Shown: positions 26,732 to 36,282 of the stretch, one piece after another | Numbering within the stretch: the stretch's first letter is position 1 | Layout of the letters: the number at the start of each line of letters is the position of its first letter | Assembly (NCBI RefSeq): GCF_040543805.1 | Contig: NZ_JBEUMS010000012.1 | Coordinates: 62,001-126,000, forward strand | Direction: 5' to 3' | Length of the DNA stretch: 64,000 bases | DNA from: Arcicella rosea | Lineage (GTDB): Bacteria > Bacteroidota > Bacteroidia > Cytophagales > Spirosomataceae | Translations under genes and position numbers: made by a program | Notes under the pieces: generated by a model | The model's database searches: none | The model's input: the letters and a program-made list of their open reading frames with translations, nothing else | What the model was told of the DNA's origin: nothing

Positions 26732-29536
26732 TTACCAACCATTATTTTTCTTTAATTTATCCACATGTCCTTTTACGTTGTAAGTGATACTCAACATAAA
26801 ATAACGAGCTAAAGTTAATGCAGTTTGGTTCGTCACAACGTTTTGATAACCACGTTGTGAGATTGTCTGACGTTTGTTGAACACATCAAATGCTGCTAAA
26901 CGAAGCTCAACTTTATTGTCTTTCATCAGTAATCTTCTTACAGAACAGTTCAAGATTGGAATGTCTTGATTGAATCCGAAACGATCGTTTTTATAGCCAT
27001 TGTAATCAAGATTTGTTTCAAAGAAGGTTTTCTTTGCAAAATTCCATTTTAAAGACGCATCCAATCCTTTTGTATTAATGTTCTGATTTTGTCCTTCTTC
27101 GATAGAGTATTTAACCTTCGTGAAACCTAAACTTCCACTAAGTCCCATTAATAATTTATCGCTAGGAGTAATGCTAAAACCTAAAGTAATGTTATAACCT
27201 TGGTTATTCGTTTCATTTTTAACTCCGTTGATAAACGTTGGGTTATTTGTAAGGTTAACATTTCCGTTTAGGTTAACTGTAAGTTTTGTTTTTACAATCG
27301 GAAAGCTTGTGTAAAGTCCAGTATTGAAACGAGTACCGCCTGAAATGTTTTCTGGACGAGTTGTCGTAACAAAATTTTGGTCAACCGTTTGGTTATAAAC
27401 GACCTGACTTAAGTAATAATTATAACTTGTCCACAAGCTAATATTGGTAAAAGTAGAAGGGTCAAATTTGTAAAGATCCAATCCAACTTCATGACTTTTA
27501 ACAGGCAATAAATCTTGATTCCCTTTTGTAATGTAAAAAGGGTTATTGTTATTGACAACTGGTTGTAAGTCGGTGATACTTGGTGCTTCCACATTCAAAT
27601 TATAGTTGAAGCCTATATAAGCATTATTTTTCAGTTCGATACTTGCTGAAAGGTTTGGAGTAAGCGCATCGTAGCTTTTATTGATTTCAGTATTTAAAGG
27701 AGCATCTTTTTTAGGATAAACTTTTCCATTCAAATCATAGCGAAGTCCAGCTAAACCAGCTGAAATATTAATCCCCGCATGAGAATAACGTATGCTACTA
27801 CCAATTCTGTTATAAGTAATATCGTTTTGGTAAAATGTACTCAAGCTATCAAAACGTTCATTGTTTGATAAACCATTGAAGGCATTTCTTCCTACTTCTT
27901 GTTTATTGTTGCTGAAATTATAGAAACTTTCCCAATAGATTTTCTTTGAAAGCGGCTCTAGGAAATTTAATCCACCTTTCAAAAAGTTAGTATTATTGGC
28001 ATTTTGATTTAATTGACTGATGGCTCTGATTTGCTCGTTGACATCCTGTGCTGCAAAAAACTTCGTTAATGAATAAAGTTTATCAGTTCCATCTGTCGAT
28101 GCAACATTGTACATCAAACTAGCGGCTAAAGTACGTCCTTTCTTTTTGAATTTATGTCTGAAAATAGCCGTTCCCGAAAAGTTAAAGGCATTCAAATCTG
28201 AACTATTATTGATAGCTACAGCATTACGAAGTGCATTTTCTTGGGTTAAGTAACGCTGACTTTTCAAATCTGTTCCGTTAGAATTACTAAAACGCAAACT
28301 TGCTTTGGTAATTAAAGTGTTACTTGAATCTAGCATTTGCTCAAAGCGTCCAGCAATACTGTGGTTCCCTCTGAAATTAGTGGTTTTTGTCGTATCAGTC
28401 GTAGAGAAAGAATTGTTTTGCAAAAACGTTTTAGTGTTTTGAAATTGATCTAGTTTTAAATCTGTCTGATTGTAGAAATAGCTGGTACTCAATTTCGTTT
28501 TTTGATAAGTATAATTATAATTCACACCACTACCAAAGTTTTTGGTGAAACCTCTTCCATCAAAATTATCGGTAATACCACCGCCATCAGAAAAATAGTA
28601 TCGACCGCCACTACCAAAACCGAAGTCTCCATTATCATTCTGATTAAAAGTATTATTTCCTTTGAATTCGCCGTAATCACTCCAGTTCACGCCCGTTTCG
28701 TTGATATTATTGGCATAACCGAGTATCGAAAACTGTTCTTTCTTATTAAAACGGTTATAATTTCCTCTGAAAGCATTTCTTGATTCTGTTCCTACAGCAC
28801 CCGTAATTTTCCCAAATGCTCCTTTTTTGTATTCATCTTTTAATTCAAGATTGATGGTTTTTTCTTTTTTACCATCGTCGATGCCTGTTAATAAAGCTTG
28901 GTCAGATTTTCCATTGAAAACCTGTACTTTAGAAATCGTTTCAGCACCTAAATTTTTGGTTGCAGCTTTTGGGTCATCGCCAAAAAACGTTTTTCCATCC
29001 ACTAATACTTTTTTTACGTCTTTTCCTTGTGCTTTGATATTTCCACTGGCATCTACTTCTAAACCTGGCAAACGACGAAGTAAATCTTCAACCGATGAAC
29101 CAGGTGGTACTTTAAATGAAGCTGCATTGTATTCAATCGTGTCACCTTTGATACTCAATGGTGCTTTGGCTGTTCGTACAACTACTTCCAGTAATTCTTG
29201 AGCAATGGGTTTGATTTTGATAGCTCCTAAATCTGCAATATCAGTTTCTGAAGGTTTTACATTTTGCTGATAAGGAAGGAATCCGACAAAGGAAATTTTG
29301 AGTAAATAATTGGAATTTTTAACATTTCTGAATTCAAAAGCACCTTTGTCGTTCGCTCTTGAGAAATTAACCAAAGCAGAATCTTTTGGCTGTAATAACA
29401 TAACTGTTGCGCCAGACATTACTGTTGAATTCGTGTCTTGAACGATGCCTTTTATCGTTACTCTGGCTGGATTTTGTGCCAACATTAGGGTAGAAAAGGC
29501 GAGATAGAAAAAAAGGAATAAAGTAGATTTATACAT
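26732..29536 (-). CDS. Outer-membrane beta-barrel protein with carboxypeptidase-like domain (TonB-linked type)
   Basis: The 934-residue protein has a signal peptide ending in MLAQ. An N-terminal CarboxypepD_reg-like domain (VTIKGIVQDTNSTVMSGATV, GAFEFRNVKNSNYLLKISFVGF) and a plug-like domain (PGSSVEDLLRRLPGLEVD, GKDVKKVLVDGKTFFGDDP) are followed by a long outer-membrane barrel rich in aromatic and Asn residues. This architecture is the PF14905-type Outer_membrane_beta-barrel family of Bacteroidota, related to TonB-dependent receptors. It probably transports or exports a ligand together with the adjacent GLPGLI protein. No SusD partner is nearby. The substrate is unknown. Confidence 0.88.
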   Translation of the reverse strand: MYKSTLFLFFYLAFSTLMLAQNPARVTIKGIVQDTNSTVMSGATVMLLQPKDSALVNFSRANDKGAFEFRNVKNSNYLLKISFVGFLPYQQNVKPSETDIADLGAIKIKPIAQELLEVVVRTAKAPLSIKGDTIEYNAASFKVPPGSSVEDLLRRLPGLEVDASGNIKAQGKDVKKVLVDGKTFFGDDPKAATKNLGAETISKVQVFNGKSDQALLTGIDDGKKEKTINLELKDEYKKGAFGKITGAVGTESRNAFRGNYNRFNKKEQFSILGYANNINETGVNWSDYGEFKGNNTFNQNDNGDFGFGSGGRYYFSDGGGITDNFDGRGFTKNFGSGVNYNYTYQKTKLSTSYFYNQTDLKLDQFQNTKTFLQNNSFSTTDTTKTTNFRGNHSIAGRFEQMLDSSNTLITKASLRFSNSNGTDLKSQRYLTQENALRNAVAINNSSDLNAFNFSGTAIFRHKFKKKGRTLAASLMYNVASTDGTDKLYSLTKFFAAQDVNEQIRAISQLNQNANNTNFLKGGLNFLEPLSKKIYWESFYNFSNNKQEVGRNAFNGLSNNERFDSLSTFYQNDITYNRIGSSIRYSHAGINISAGLAGLRYDLNGKVYPKKDAPLNTEINKSYDALTPNLSASIELKNNAYIGFNYNLNVEAPSITDLQPVVNNNNPFYITKGNQDLLPVKSHEVGLDLYKFDPSTFTNISLWTSYNYYLSQVVYNQTVDQNFVTTTRPENISGGTRFNTGLYTSFPIVKTKLTVNLNGNVNLTNNPTFINGVKNETNNQGYNITLGFSITPSDKLLMGLSGSLGFTKVKYSIEEGQNQNINTKGLDASLKWNFAKKTFFETNLDYNGYKNDRFGFNQDIPILNCSVRRLLMKDNKVELRLAAFDVFNKRQTISQRGYQNVVTNQTALTLARYFMLSITYNVKGHVDKLKKNNGW

Positions 29537-29713
29537 GATGATAGAGTTGATTGTGTGGAGGTTTAAATATCAAAAGTCAAATTAACTATTTTTTTAGTTA
29601 ATAAAAAAGTACTTAACGTTTTTTAACATTTCTGTAAAAAGAGAGGAAGAGTGAAGCTTTTGTTGCAGGGTTGCTGATTTATTTTTTTTGAGCAACATAG
29701 GAGGAAAGCAAAA

Positions 29714-29749
29714 CGCATCATGCTTATCAACAATAATAAACATGATGCG
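29714..29749 (-). terminator. Intrinsic terminator after trehalase
   Basis: CGCATCATG (29714-29722) pairs with CATGATGCG (29741-29749), with a TTAT/ATAA inner pairing. On the minus strand it is followed by TTTTGCTTT. It lies about 20 bp past the trehalase stop. Confidence 0.7.
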
Positions 29750-29767
29750 CCTTAAATGAAGAATGAT

Positions 29768-31282
29768 TTACTTAAAATTCAGGAATTTCAAGAATACGCC
29801 ATTTGTCCATCCAAAACCATCTTGATTAGGATATTCTCCTCCACCAGCTTCGGTATTTGGTGTTTCTACGTTGTATTTTTCGGTCATTTTACCCGTTTTT
29901 AAATACACTTTTTCATTACTTTGAATCCAGCGAGTTTTGATTTTATCGGCTAAAATATCAAATCCGTAAGATTTTAATCCTTGATAAGTAATGTATTGCA
30001 AAGGTGCCCAGCCATTTGGGGCATCCCATTGTTGACCAGAATTTGTAGTCGTTGTAATTAAACCGCCATCTTTCAAAAATCTATCTTTGATGATTCTGGA
30101 AACATTGGTTGCTTGAAATTTATTAGCAATTTCAAAAAACAGAGGAAAAGCCGCCGCTAAAGTATAAGCTTCCGTATGTTTTTGAGCTACAAAATCATAA
30201 TCAAAGTAAAACCCAGCTTCTACGCTGTAACAATATTTCTTGATGGTTTTTTCTCTGAGCTTTGAAGCATTATAGAGTTTGTTGGCAGAAAAATTATCAT
30301 CTAACAATAAAAAAGCTTTGAATAAAGTCTTTTCAAGATTTAAGAGTAAACAGTTTAAATCTATAGGAATAATATCAGTTGTGTGAATGGTACTCATATT
30401 TTGTCCATCCTTAAACCAACGACTACTAAAATCCCAACCAGATTCTGCTGCTGCTCTGATGTGCCGATAAATTTCTGAGGTTTTTTCTGTAGCTTGTTCA
30501 GCTAATTCAACGTCTTCTTTATATGCTTCTGGTCGTGGAGTATTATTTTCATCCCAATATCGATTCAAAAAACCTCCATTGGGCATTTTTACCACTCTAT
30601 TAATGGCAATATTTTCCTTTTCTTTAGTCAACGGATTTTTACCTTTCATCCAAAAGTCATATTCCTTTTCTAAAGCAGGCAAATATTTAAGCAATACTTC
30701 ATCGCCTTTTTCTTGTCTGAGTAATTCAACCATTAAAGAAAAAAATGGTGGCTGCGAACGCCCTAAGAAATAAGTACGATTGCCGTTAGGAATGTAGCCA
30801 AATTTATCAATCAAAAAAGCAAAATTATCAATAATGCCTTCAATTAAATCAATTTGTCCACTTGCTTGCAAGCCAAGCATTGTGAAGTAGCTGTCCCAAT
30901 AATAAATTTCTTGAAATCTCCCACCCGGAACTACATAGCGTGAAGGCAATTGAATTAATGAACCTTCTTGTTCTTGTTGGTTGGGTTCACGAGTAAGAAT
31001 TGACCACAATGCTGATAAATGTTCAGCGATTGGTTTTGAAGTATCACTTTTATAATCGTTTGATGGAATTGAATTGGCAGTATAGTTATTATCAATAAAT
31101 TGCTTTAAGTTAAAAGTGGGATTGTTTTTTTCTTGTAAATATTTTTCCAAAATTAACTCAGACGCATACTTTGGAATGTAATCATTAAAAGTTTTGGAGT
31201 CAGGAAAAATATCGCTCATCTGCACGGCGACGAACAATTCATCGAAGGGATGATCTGGTTGGGTATAATTGTTATTGGACAT
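29768..31282 (-). CDS. treF: Alpha,alpha-trehalase (GH37), cytoplasmic
   Basis: The 504-residue GH37 enzyme hydrolyses trehalose to two glucose units. Both family signatures are present: PGGRFQEIYYWDSY at residues 119-132 and QWDAPNGWAP near 425. The catalytic acid lies in the ESGWDFSSRW region, and the base in the C-terminal part. No signal peptide is visible, so it is a cytoplasmic TreF-type enzyme. It is downstream of an MFS transporter gene on the same strand, with 119 bp between, suggesting uptake of trehalose or another disaccharide by the transporter followed by cleavage. An AraC regulator is divergent to the pair. Confidence 0.93.
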   Translation of the reverse strand: MSNNNYTQPDHPFDELFVAVQMSDIFPDSKTFNDYIPKYASELILEKYLQEKNNPTFNLKQFIDNNYTANSIPSNDYKSDTSKPIAEHLSALWSILTREPNQQEQEGSLIQLPSRYVVPGGRFQEIYYWDSYFTMLGLQASGQIDLIEGIIDNFAFLIDKFGYIPNGNRTYFLGRSQPPFFSLMVELLRQEKGDEVLLKYLPALEKEYDFWMKGKNPLTKEKENIAINRVVKMPNGGFLNRYWDENNTPRPEAYKEDVELAEQATEKTSEIYRHIRAAAESGWDFSSRWFKDGQNMSTIHTTDIIPIDLNCLLLNLEKTLFKAFLLLDDNFSANKLYNASKLREKTIKKYCYSVEAGFYFDYDFVAQKHTEAYTLAAAFPLFFEIANKFQATNVSRIIKDRFLKDGGLITTTTNSGQQWDAPNGWAPLQYITYQGLKSYGFDILADKIKTRWIQSNEKVYLKTGKMTEKYNVETPNTEAGGGEYPNQDGFGWTNGVFLKFLNFK

Positions 31283-31401
31283 CTTGATTTGACACTACAA
31301 AGTATAGCATAATCGCTCAAATTATTTTGTCCCTTGTAGCCTTTTGTTTTAAGTGATTGTTTATAAAATATAATTAATGCTCAATCTATAAAAAATATCA
31401 A

Positions 31402-32658
31402 TTAATGCCCTCCTGTACTCTTTAATTCAACTTTTTCGCTGTTTGATAATTTGTTGAAAACAATCAAACATACAATTAAAATAGTCAGTGGAATCAATGA
31501 AAAGTAGAAAGCACTTTCGCCACCATAAGCTTCAAAAATATGTCCAGTAATTAATGAACCTGTTGTGCCACCCAATGCTGAAAAAATCACAATTAAACCC
31601 GACATTACTCCATGCTGACGATTGGGAAGTGAACTTAAAATAACGGAATTAATTGCTGGATAAATTGGCGCAATAACCAAACCAATCATCGGAAAAATAA
31701 AAGCAACAATTGGAGCATTCCCCCAACCTGTAATCGCTTCATCACCTAAATTTTTAGCAAGTGGTAAAGCTACAATGACTAAAATTCCCGCCAAAACGAC
31801 ACAAGTAAGTAATACAAAAAGCCATTTGATTTTTCGAAGTGCAATTCCAGCCAAAAATCTACCAATTGCTGTTGAAGCGGCTAAAATACTTGCCATTTGG
31901 ATGCTCAAACTGGCTGGTAAATGTAATACTTTACTATTGAAAGTCGGTAGCCAGCTCATGATACTTTGTTCAATTAATACATAAATAAAAGCACTCGCCA
32001 CAAAAACTAAAACCACTGGAACAATTACCAAACGAAGCATTTCATTAAAACCGCCCAATGTGTTTTCAGTACTTTCTTTTTTAATGCTTGATTCATCCAA
32101 AGGGGAAGTCAACAATAATACAAATGCAAAAACAGCCAAACCAGCTAATAAATAATAAACATTTACCCAAGCAGGCGACTGTGGATTTAAGTCGTCAATA
32201 AAAGCACTAAATACAAAGCTACCAGTAAGCACACCAATCATAAAGAACGATTCTATGAAATTCATTAAGCTGATATGCTCGTTTTTATCTTTGGTGATTA
32301 AACCAATTGTGGCATAAACCGAAACTTTTATCAATGCAAACGAAGTACCAATGGAAGCGAATAGCAATTTTGTCATCCAAAATTGATTTAAAAAAGGCAT
32401 CATCAAACAAGTAATTGAAACAATTCCTAGTGCAATCAACATAGAATTTTTATAGCCAATTCTTACAATAAAGGAAGCAACTAGAAAAGAAACACCAGCA
32501 ATGCTCAAATCTTTAAATGCCTCTAAAACAGAAGCCGAAGATTCTGAGATTCCATAAGTATTTTGTACTTGTAAAATCACCGCTCCAACGCTATTCAATA
32601 GAATGGCAAAAAGGAAATAATTGATAAATATCGATACTTTAATTTTCCAGTTGTTCAT
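31402..32658 (-). CDS. MFS transporter (sugar-type)
   Basis: The 418-residue membrane protein has 12 predicted transmembrane segments with the MFS layout and a long charged central loop (PLDESSIKKESTENTLGG) between segments 6 and 7. The order of transporter then trehalase suggests a role in disaccharide uptake (inference). A terminator-like hairpin lies between any upstream promoter and the start codon, leaving a spacer of only 27 bp, which could make expression conditional. The divergent AraC regulator is the natural candidate controller. Confidence 0.88.
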   Translation of the reverse strand: MNNWKIKVSIFINYFLFAILLNSVGAVILQVQNTYGISESSASVLEAFKDLSIAGVSFLVASFIVRIGYKNSMLIALGIVSITCLMMPFLNQFWMTKLLFASIGTSFALIKVSVYATIGLITKDKNEHISLMNFIESFFMIGVLTGSFVFSAFIDDLNPQSPAWVNVYYLLAGLAVFAFVLLLTSPLDESSIKKESTENTLGGFNEMLRLVIVPVVLVFVASAFIYVLIEQSIMSWLPTFNSKVLHLPASLSIQMASILAASTAIGRFLAGIALRKIKWLFVLLTCVVLAGILVIVALPLAKNLGDEAITGWGNAPIVAFIFPMIGLVIAPIYPAINSVILSSLPNRQHGVMSGLIVIFSALGGTTGSLITGHIFEAYGGESAFYFSLIPLTILIVCLIVFNKLSNSEKVELKSTGGH

Positions 32659-32684
32659 GGTTTGGGATGCTAATAATATTAAAA

Positions 32685-32712
32685 AAAGAAGCGGACGTCA
32701 GTCCGCTTCTTT
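32685..32712 (-). terminator. Terminator hairpin in front of the MFS gene
   Basis: A perfect 12-bp stem (AAAGAAGCGGAC, 32685-32696, with 32701-32712, loop GTCA) is followed on the minus strand by seven T residues, ending 27 bp before the MFS start codon. No gene lies upstream on that strand, so the hairpin would sit in the MFS leader or terminate a short upstream RNA. The rest of 32713-32910 is AT-rich with no clear promoter. Confidence 0.75.
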
Positions 32713-32910
32713 GGCGTTATTGGCTTGATGATAAAGTAGCTATATAAATGGTTAATGTTTTCACAAAATTCAGACAATATTGGTTAAAAAACTACTCTTT
32801 GATTATTAGAAAATGTTACTGTATTAATAATTAATATTATTAAGAAGTAAATTTTTCAGTAAATTAGCCATAAAAATGGAAATATTCATAATTTGTATAA
32901 AAAATATTAA

Positions 32911-33786
32911 ATGAAAGCAGAATTTGAAATAATCCAGCCTGACGAAGGGAGTTCTTTCAGGATTTTGCATCATAAAGTATCGGCGGGTACTTTCAGATGG
33001 AGCTATCATTATCATCCAGAATATGAAATTGTGTTGGTATTTCAGGGTTCAGGAAGAAGACATGTGGGTAATCATTTAAGCTATTATACCAATGGCGATT
33101 TGGTGATGATTGGCTCAGACGTTCCGCATTCTGGTTTTGGTTATGGAGCCATTGGAACACACGAGGAAGTGGTAATTCAATTCAAAGAAAATTTTCTGGG
33201 TGATGGCTTTATTCAAGTACAAGAAATGTCTGCTATCAAATTACTTTTTGAACGTTCCAAACAAGGAATTTCATTTTATGGTGAAACCCGTGAAGAACTC
33301 AATCTTCGTTTTAGAAAATTACTTGAACTGTCTCATTTTGAAAGATTAATTGAGTTACTCGGTATTCTTCAATTTCTAGCAAAATCTACAGAGTATGTTT
33401 TGCTCAATGCTTCTGATATACGTTATAATTTTAGTTTAAAAGACCAAGAACGCTTGAACAAAATCTACAAATTTGTAGAAGATAATTTTGGTCAAGAGAT
33501 TGATATACAAGAAGTTGCTGATTTGTCGAGCCTTACAATTCCTGCTTTTTGTAATTACTTTAAAAAAAATGCCAACCAAACATTTACTGAATTTGTGAAT
33601 GAATATCGAATAAATCAAGCCTGTAAAATGCTTTTGAAAGGCGAGGAGATTACGGATGTTTGTTTTCATTGTGGGTTCAATAATGTGTCTTATTTTGGGC
33701 GTGTTTTCAGAGAATTTAAAGGGAAAAGTCCCTCTCAGTTTCGGAGAGCTTTTATCGAAGAACTCAATCAAAGTGTTTCCGCATAA
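32911..33786 (+). CDS. AraC-family transcriptional regulator with cupin sensor domain
   Basis: The 291-residue protein has an N-terminal cupin fold (HYHPEYEIVLVFQGSGRRHVG near residue 35 onward, DLVMIGSDVPHSGF near 70) and a C-terminal AraC double helix-turn-helix. The HTH shows EIDIQEVADLSSLTIPAFCNYFKK, then ITDVCFHCGFNNVSYFGRVFREFKGKSPSQFRR. The cupin probably binds a sugar. It is divergent from the MFS-trehalase pair, which it likely controls. The gene ends about 80 bp before lutA. Confidence 0.9.
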   Translation: MKAEFEIIQPDEGSSFRILHHKVSAGTFRWSYHYHPEYEIVLVFQGSGRRHVGNHLSYYTNGDLVMIGSDVPHSGFGYGAIGTHEEVVIQFKENFLGDGFIQVQEMSAIKLLFERSKQGISFYGETREELNLRFRKLLELSHFERLIELLGILQFLAKSTEYVLLNASDIRYNFSLKDQERLNKIYKFVEDNFGQEIDIQEVADLSSLTIPAFCNYFKKNANQTFTEFVNEYRINQACKMLLKGEEITDVCFHCGFNNVSYFGRVFREFKGKSPSQFRRAFIEELNQSVSA

Positions 33787-33819
33787 GAGTACAGTACGCT
33801 TTAAAGAGTATTTTACATG

Positions 33820-33827
33820 TAATTTTG
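33820..33827 (+). promoter_or_regulatory. Possible -7 element TAATTTTG for the lut operon
   Basis: TAATTTTG matches TAnnTTTG and lies 38 bp before the lutA start. No TTG is present at the standard spacing, so the -33 element is missing or poor, as in activated promoters. Confidence 0.4.
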
Positions 33828-33864
33828 GGCTTTATAGAAAAGATTGAATTGTAGATCCAAAACG

Positions 33865-34584
33865 ATGAAAGTAGCGCTGTTTATTCCTTGTTATATCGAC
33901 CAATTTTATCCGAACGTAGCCATTGCTACTTTGGAGCTATTAGAGAAATTTGGTTGTGAAGTACATTATCCACTAAATCAAACTTGTTGTGGACAGCCCA
34001 TGGCAAATTCTGGTTTTGAACATCTCAGTAAAGGATGTGACAAAAATTTTCTTGAAAACTTTAAAGGTTACGAATACATCGTTTCGCCATCAGGAAGTTG
34101 TACACTTCATGTGAAAGACCATGTGTTGGGCAAAGATGGAGGCAATGCTAAAATTTATGAACTCACAGAGTTTCTAGTTGATGTATTAAAAGTAGAAAAC
34201 CTTCAAGCACATTTTCCACACAAAGTTGGTTTACACCAAAGTTGCCACGGACAACGTGGATTGAAACTTGCTCAGATGTCAGAGTTGGTTGCCCAACCTT
34301 ATTCAAAACCCGAAAAATTATTAAAAATGGTTGCAGGTTTATCAATCATTGAATTAGACAGAAAAGATGAATGCTGTGGTTTTGGAGGTACTTTCTGTGT
34401 AGCTGAGGAAGCCGTTTCTGCCAAAATGGGGAAAGATAGAGTAGCCGACCATCTTCGTCATGAAGCTGAATTCATTACTGGTGCAGACGTTTCTTGTTTG
34501 ATGCACATGGAAGGAATCTTGAAAAGAAAAGGCTCAAACGTGAAAGTAAAACATATCGCAGAAATTTTGAATAGTAAAATTTAG
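33865..34584 (+). CDS. lutA: Lactate utilization protein LutA (Fe-S binding, CCG domains)
   Basis: The 239-residue cytoplasmic protein has two CCG-type cysteine-rich domains. The visible cysteine clusters are CYIDQFYP, NQTCCGQPMAN, HQSCHGQRG and ECCGFGGTFCV. It is the LutA/LldE subunit of the three-protein L-lactate oxidase complex. The start at 33865 (MKVALFIPCY) is preferred over the TTG at 33844, which adds only seven residues. LutB and LutC follow in the same direction, with an octamer-word repeat filling each gap. Confidence 0.92.
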   Translation: MKVALFIPCYIDQFYPNVAIATLELLEKFGCEVHYPLNQTCCGQPMANSGFEHLSKGCDKNFLENFKGYEYIVSPSGSCTLHVKDHVLGKDGGNAKIYELTEFLVDVLKVENLQAHFPHKVGLHQSCHGQRGLKLAQMSELVAQPYSKPEKLLKMVAGLSIIELDRKDECCGFGGTFCVAEEAVSAKMGKDRVADHLRHEAEFITGADVSCLMHMEGILKRKGSNVKVKHIAEILNSKI

Positions 34585-34586
34585 TC

Positions 34587-34672
34587 AATTGTGATTAAGT
34601 AAATTGTGAGTTAGTGAATTGTGAATTAATGATTGCTTGTATTAATAATCACTAAATCACTCATTCACAATT
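34587..34672 (+). repeat. Octamer-word intercistronic inverted repeat, GTGAATTN type
   Basis: It starts 2 bp after the lutA stop and ends 13 bp before the lutB start. The first arm (34587-34635) is built from the words AATTGTG + ATTAAGTA, AATTGTG + AGTTAGTG and AATTGTG + AATTAATG (15-bp double units). The second arm (about 34647-34672) is the complementary AATCACTA, AATCACTC, ATTCACAATT. The word sequence differs from the lutB-VOC and VOC-lutC repeats only 1.5-2 kb away. Confidence 0.85.
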
Positions 34673-34685
34673 AAAAAAATAGCTG

Positions 34686-36062
34686 ATGAATACTCCAATC
34701 AAAGACCACGCTACGGCATCGGTCGAATTCAATAAAGACGAAGATTACGTAAACTGGCACGACGAAACGCTTTGGTTTGTACGCTCAAAGCGTGATAAAG
34801 CTGTTTTTCAGATTCCTGAATGGGAACAATTGCGTGAAGCGGGTTCGCAAATCAAGAATCATGGTTTGTCGAATATGCACGATTTATTAGTGCAATTTGA
34901 AGAAAAAGCTACGCAAAACGGTATTAAAGTACACTGGGCTTCTGATGGAAAAGAACATAACGAAATTGTACTTTCTATCTTGAAAAAACAAGGTGTTACT
35001 CGCATGGTGAAATCAAAATCCATGCTGACGGAAGAATGCCATTTGAATGATTTTTTGAAAGAAGAAGGTATAGAAGTAATTGACTCAGATTTGGGCGAAC
35101 GTATCGTTCAGATGAGAAACGAACCGCCTTCGCATATTGTTTTACCAGCTATTCACCTAAAAAAAGCGGATGTAGGCGAAACATTCCATATCCATTTAGG
35201 TACAGAAAAAGGTGCAACTGACCCGCAATATTTAACCGAAGCGGCTCGCCAACATTTAAGAGATACGTTCTTGACAAGAAAAGTAGCTTTGACGGGCGTA
35301 AACTTCGCCATCGCCGAAACAGGTGGTTTTGTGGTTTGTACCAATGAAGGAAATGCCGATATGGGAACGCATTTGGCGGATGTTCATATCGCTTCGATGG
35401 GTTTTGAAAAGATTATTCCTAAAGCTGAACATTTAAGTGTATTCTTGAGATTATTAGCAAGAAGTGCCACTGGACAACCGATTACTACTTTTTCAAGTCA
35501 TTTCCATAAACCACGTGAAGGACAAGAAATGCACATTATCTTGGTAGATAATGGCAGAACAACACAATTAGGTCGTCCAGATTTTAGAAATTCTTTGAAA
35601 TGTATTCGTTGTGCCGCTTGTATGAATACTTGTCCTGTCTATCGTCGTTCGGGTGGATTTAGTTATCACTCCGCTGTAGCTGGACCAATTGGTTCTATTT
35701 TGGCACCAAATCTGGATATGGAAAAGAATGCAGATTTACCTTTTGCTTCAACGCTTTGTGGCTCATGTTCAAATGTTTGTCCAGTGAAAATTGATATTCA
35801 TGACCAATTGTATAAATGGCGACAAGTATTGGTACAGGGTGGTCATGTTTCTAAAGTAAAAGCTGCAGGAATTAATTCAATGGCAATGGTTTTGAATTCT
35901 CCAAAATTCTTTAGAACAGCAGGAAAATTAGGTAGATTCTTTATGAAAAATGCTCCTTTCTTGGTGAATAATGGAATGAATCCTTGGTACAATCAAAGAG
36001 AAATGCCTGAGCCTCCAAAAGAAAGTTTCAGAGATTGGTATATTCGTGAAAAGGGTTTGTAA
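34686..36062 (+). CDS. lutB: Lactate utilization protein LutB (iron-sulfur)
   Basis: The 458-residue protein is the LutB/LldF subunit. It has an N-terminal LUD-like domain (NFAIAETGGFVVCTNEGNADMG near 205) and a C-terminal ferredoxin region. One 4Fe-4S set has Cys306, 309, 312 and 316 (CIRCAACMNTCP), and a second CxxCxxxC cluster has Cys358, 361 and 365 (CGSCSNVCP). Electrons from lactate oxidation pass through these centres. The gene lies 101 bp from lutA and is separated from lutC by an inserted VOC gene. Confidence 0.93.
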   Translation: MNTPIKDHATASVEFNKDEDYVNWHDETLWFVRSKRDKAVFQIPEWEQLREAGSQIKNHGLSNMHDLLVQFEEKATQNGIKVHWASDGKEHNEIVLSILKKQGVTRMVKSKSMLTEECHLNDFLKEEGIEVIDSDLGERIVQMRNEPPSHIVLPAIHLKKADVGETFHIHLGTEKGATDPQYLTEAARQHLRDTFLTRKVALTGVNFAIAETGGFVVCTNEGNADMGTHLADVHIASMGFEKIIPKAEHLSVFLRLLARSATGQPITTFSSHFHKPREGQEMHIILVDNGRTTQLGRPDFRNSLKCIRCAACMNTCPVYRRSGGFSYHSAVAGPIGSILAPNLDMEKNADLPFASTLCGSCSNVCPVKIDIHDQLYKWRQVLVQGGHVSKVKAAGINSMAMVLNSPKFFRTAGKLGRFFMKNAPFLVNNGMNPWYNQREMPEPPKESFRDWYIREKGL

Positions 36063-36063
36063 T

Positions 36064-36277
36064 TTAGACTTTAAGACTTTAGGATTTTATGACTGAAGGA
36101 TTTGGAGACTTTAGGATACAGGAATCAAGATACAAAATAAAAGAATCAAATGTTTCGTTGGAGTTTTTAGAGAAGATACAGAACATGGGAAATATATCCT
36201 CTAATCTTAAAGTCCTCAAGTCCCAAACAATTCCTCCAGTCTTAAAGTCCTCAAGTCTCCCCAAATCCTAAAGTCTA
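36064..36277 (+). repeat. Octamer-word intercistronic inverted repeat, GACTTTAR type (lutB-VOC)
   Basis: The first arm begins at the lutB stop codon and reads GACTTTAA, GACTTTAG, GATTTTAT, GACTGAAG, GATTTGGA, GACTTTAG, with the 8-bp register kept for six words. The second arm (about 36197-36277) carries complementary words ending in AGTC: TTAAAGTC, CTCAAGTC, CTCCAGTC, TTAAAGTC, CTCAAGTC, CTAAAGTC. The second arm ends 6 bp before the VOC start codon. A loop of about 70 bp lies between. Reading frames across it are chance by-products. Confidence 0.9.
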
Positions 36278-36282
36278 AAAAA

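Noticed and set aside
33831..33844. Extra REP tail TTTATAGAAAAGA upstream of lutA
   Set aside because: It matches the tail of the REP cluster by about 13 bases but has no palindrome before it, so chance is likely in AT-rich DNA.
36079..36271. Open frames on both strands between lutB and the VOC gene
   Set aside because: They run through the octamer-word repeat, have no domain or start signal, and exist only because the repeated words contain few stops.
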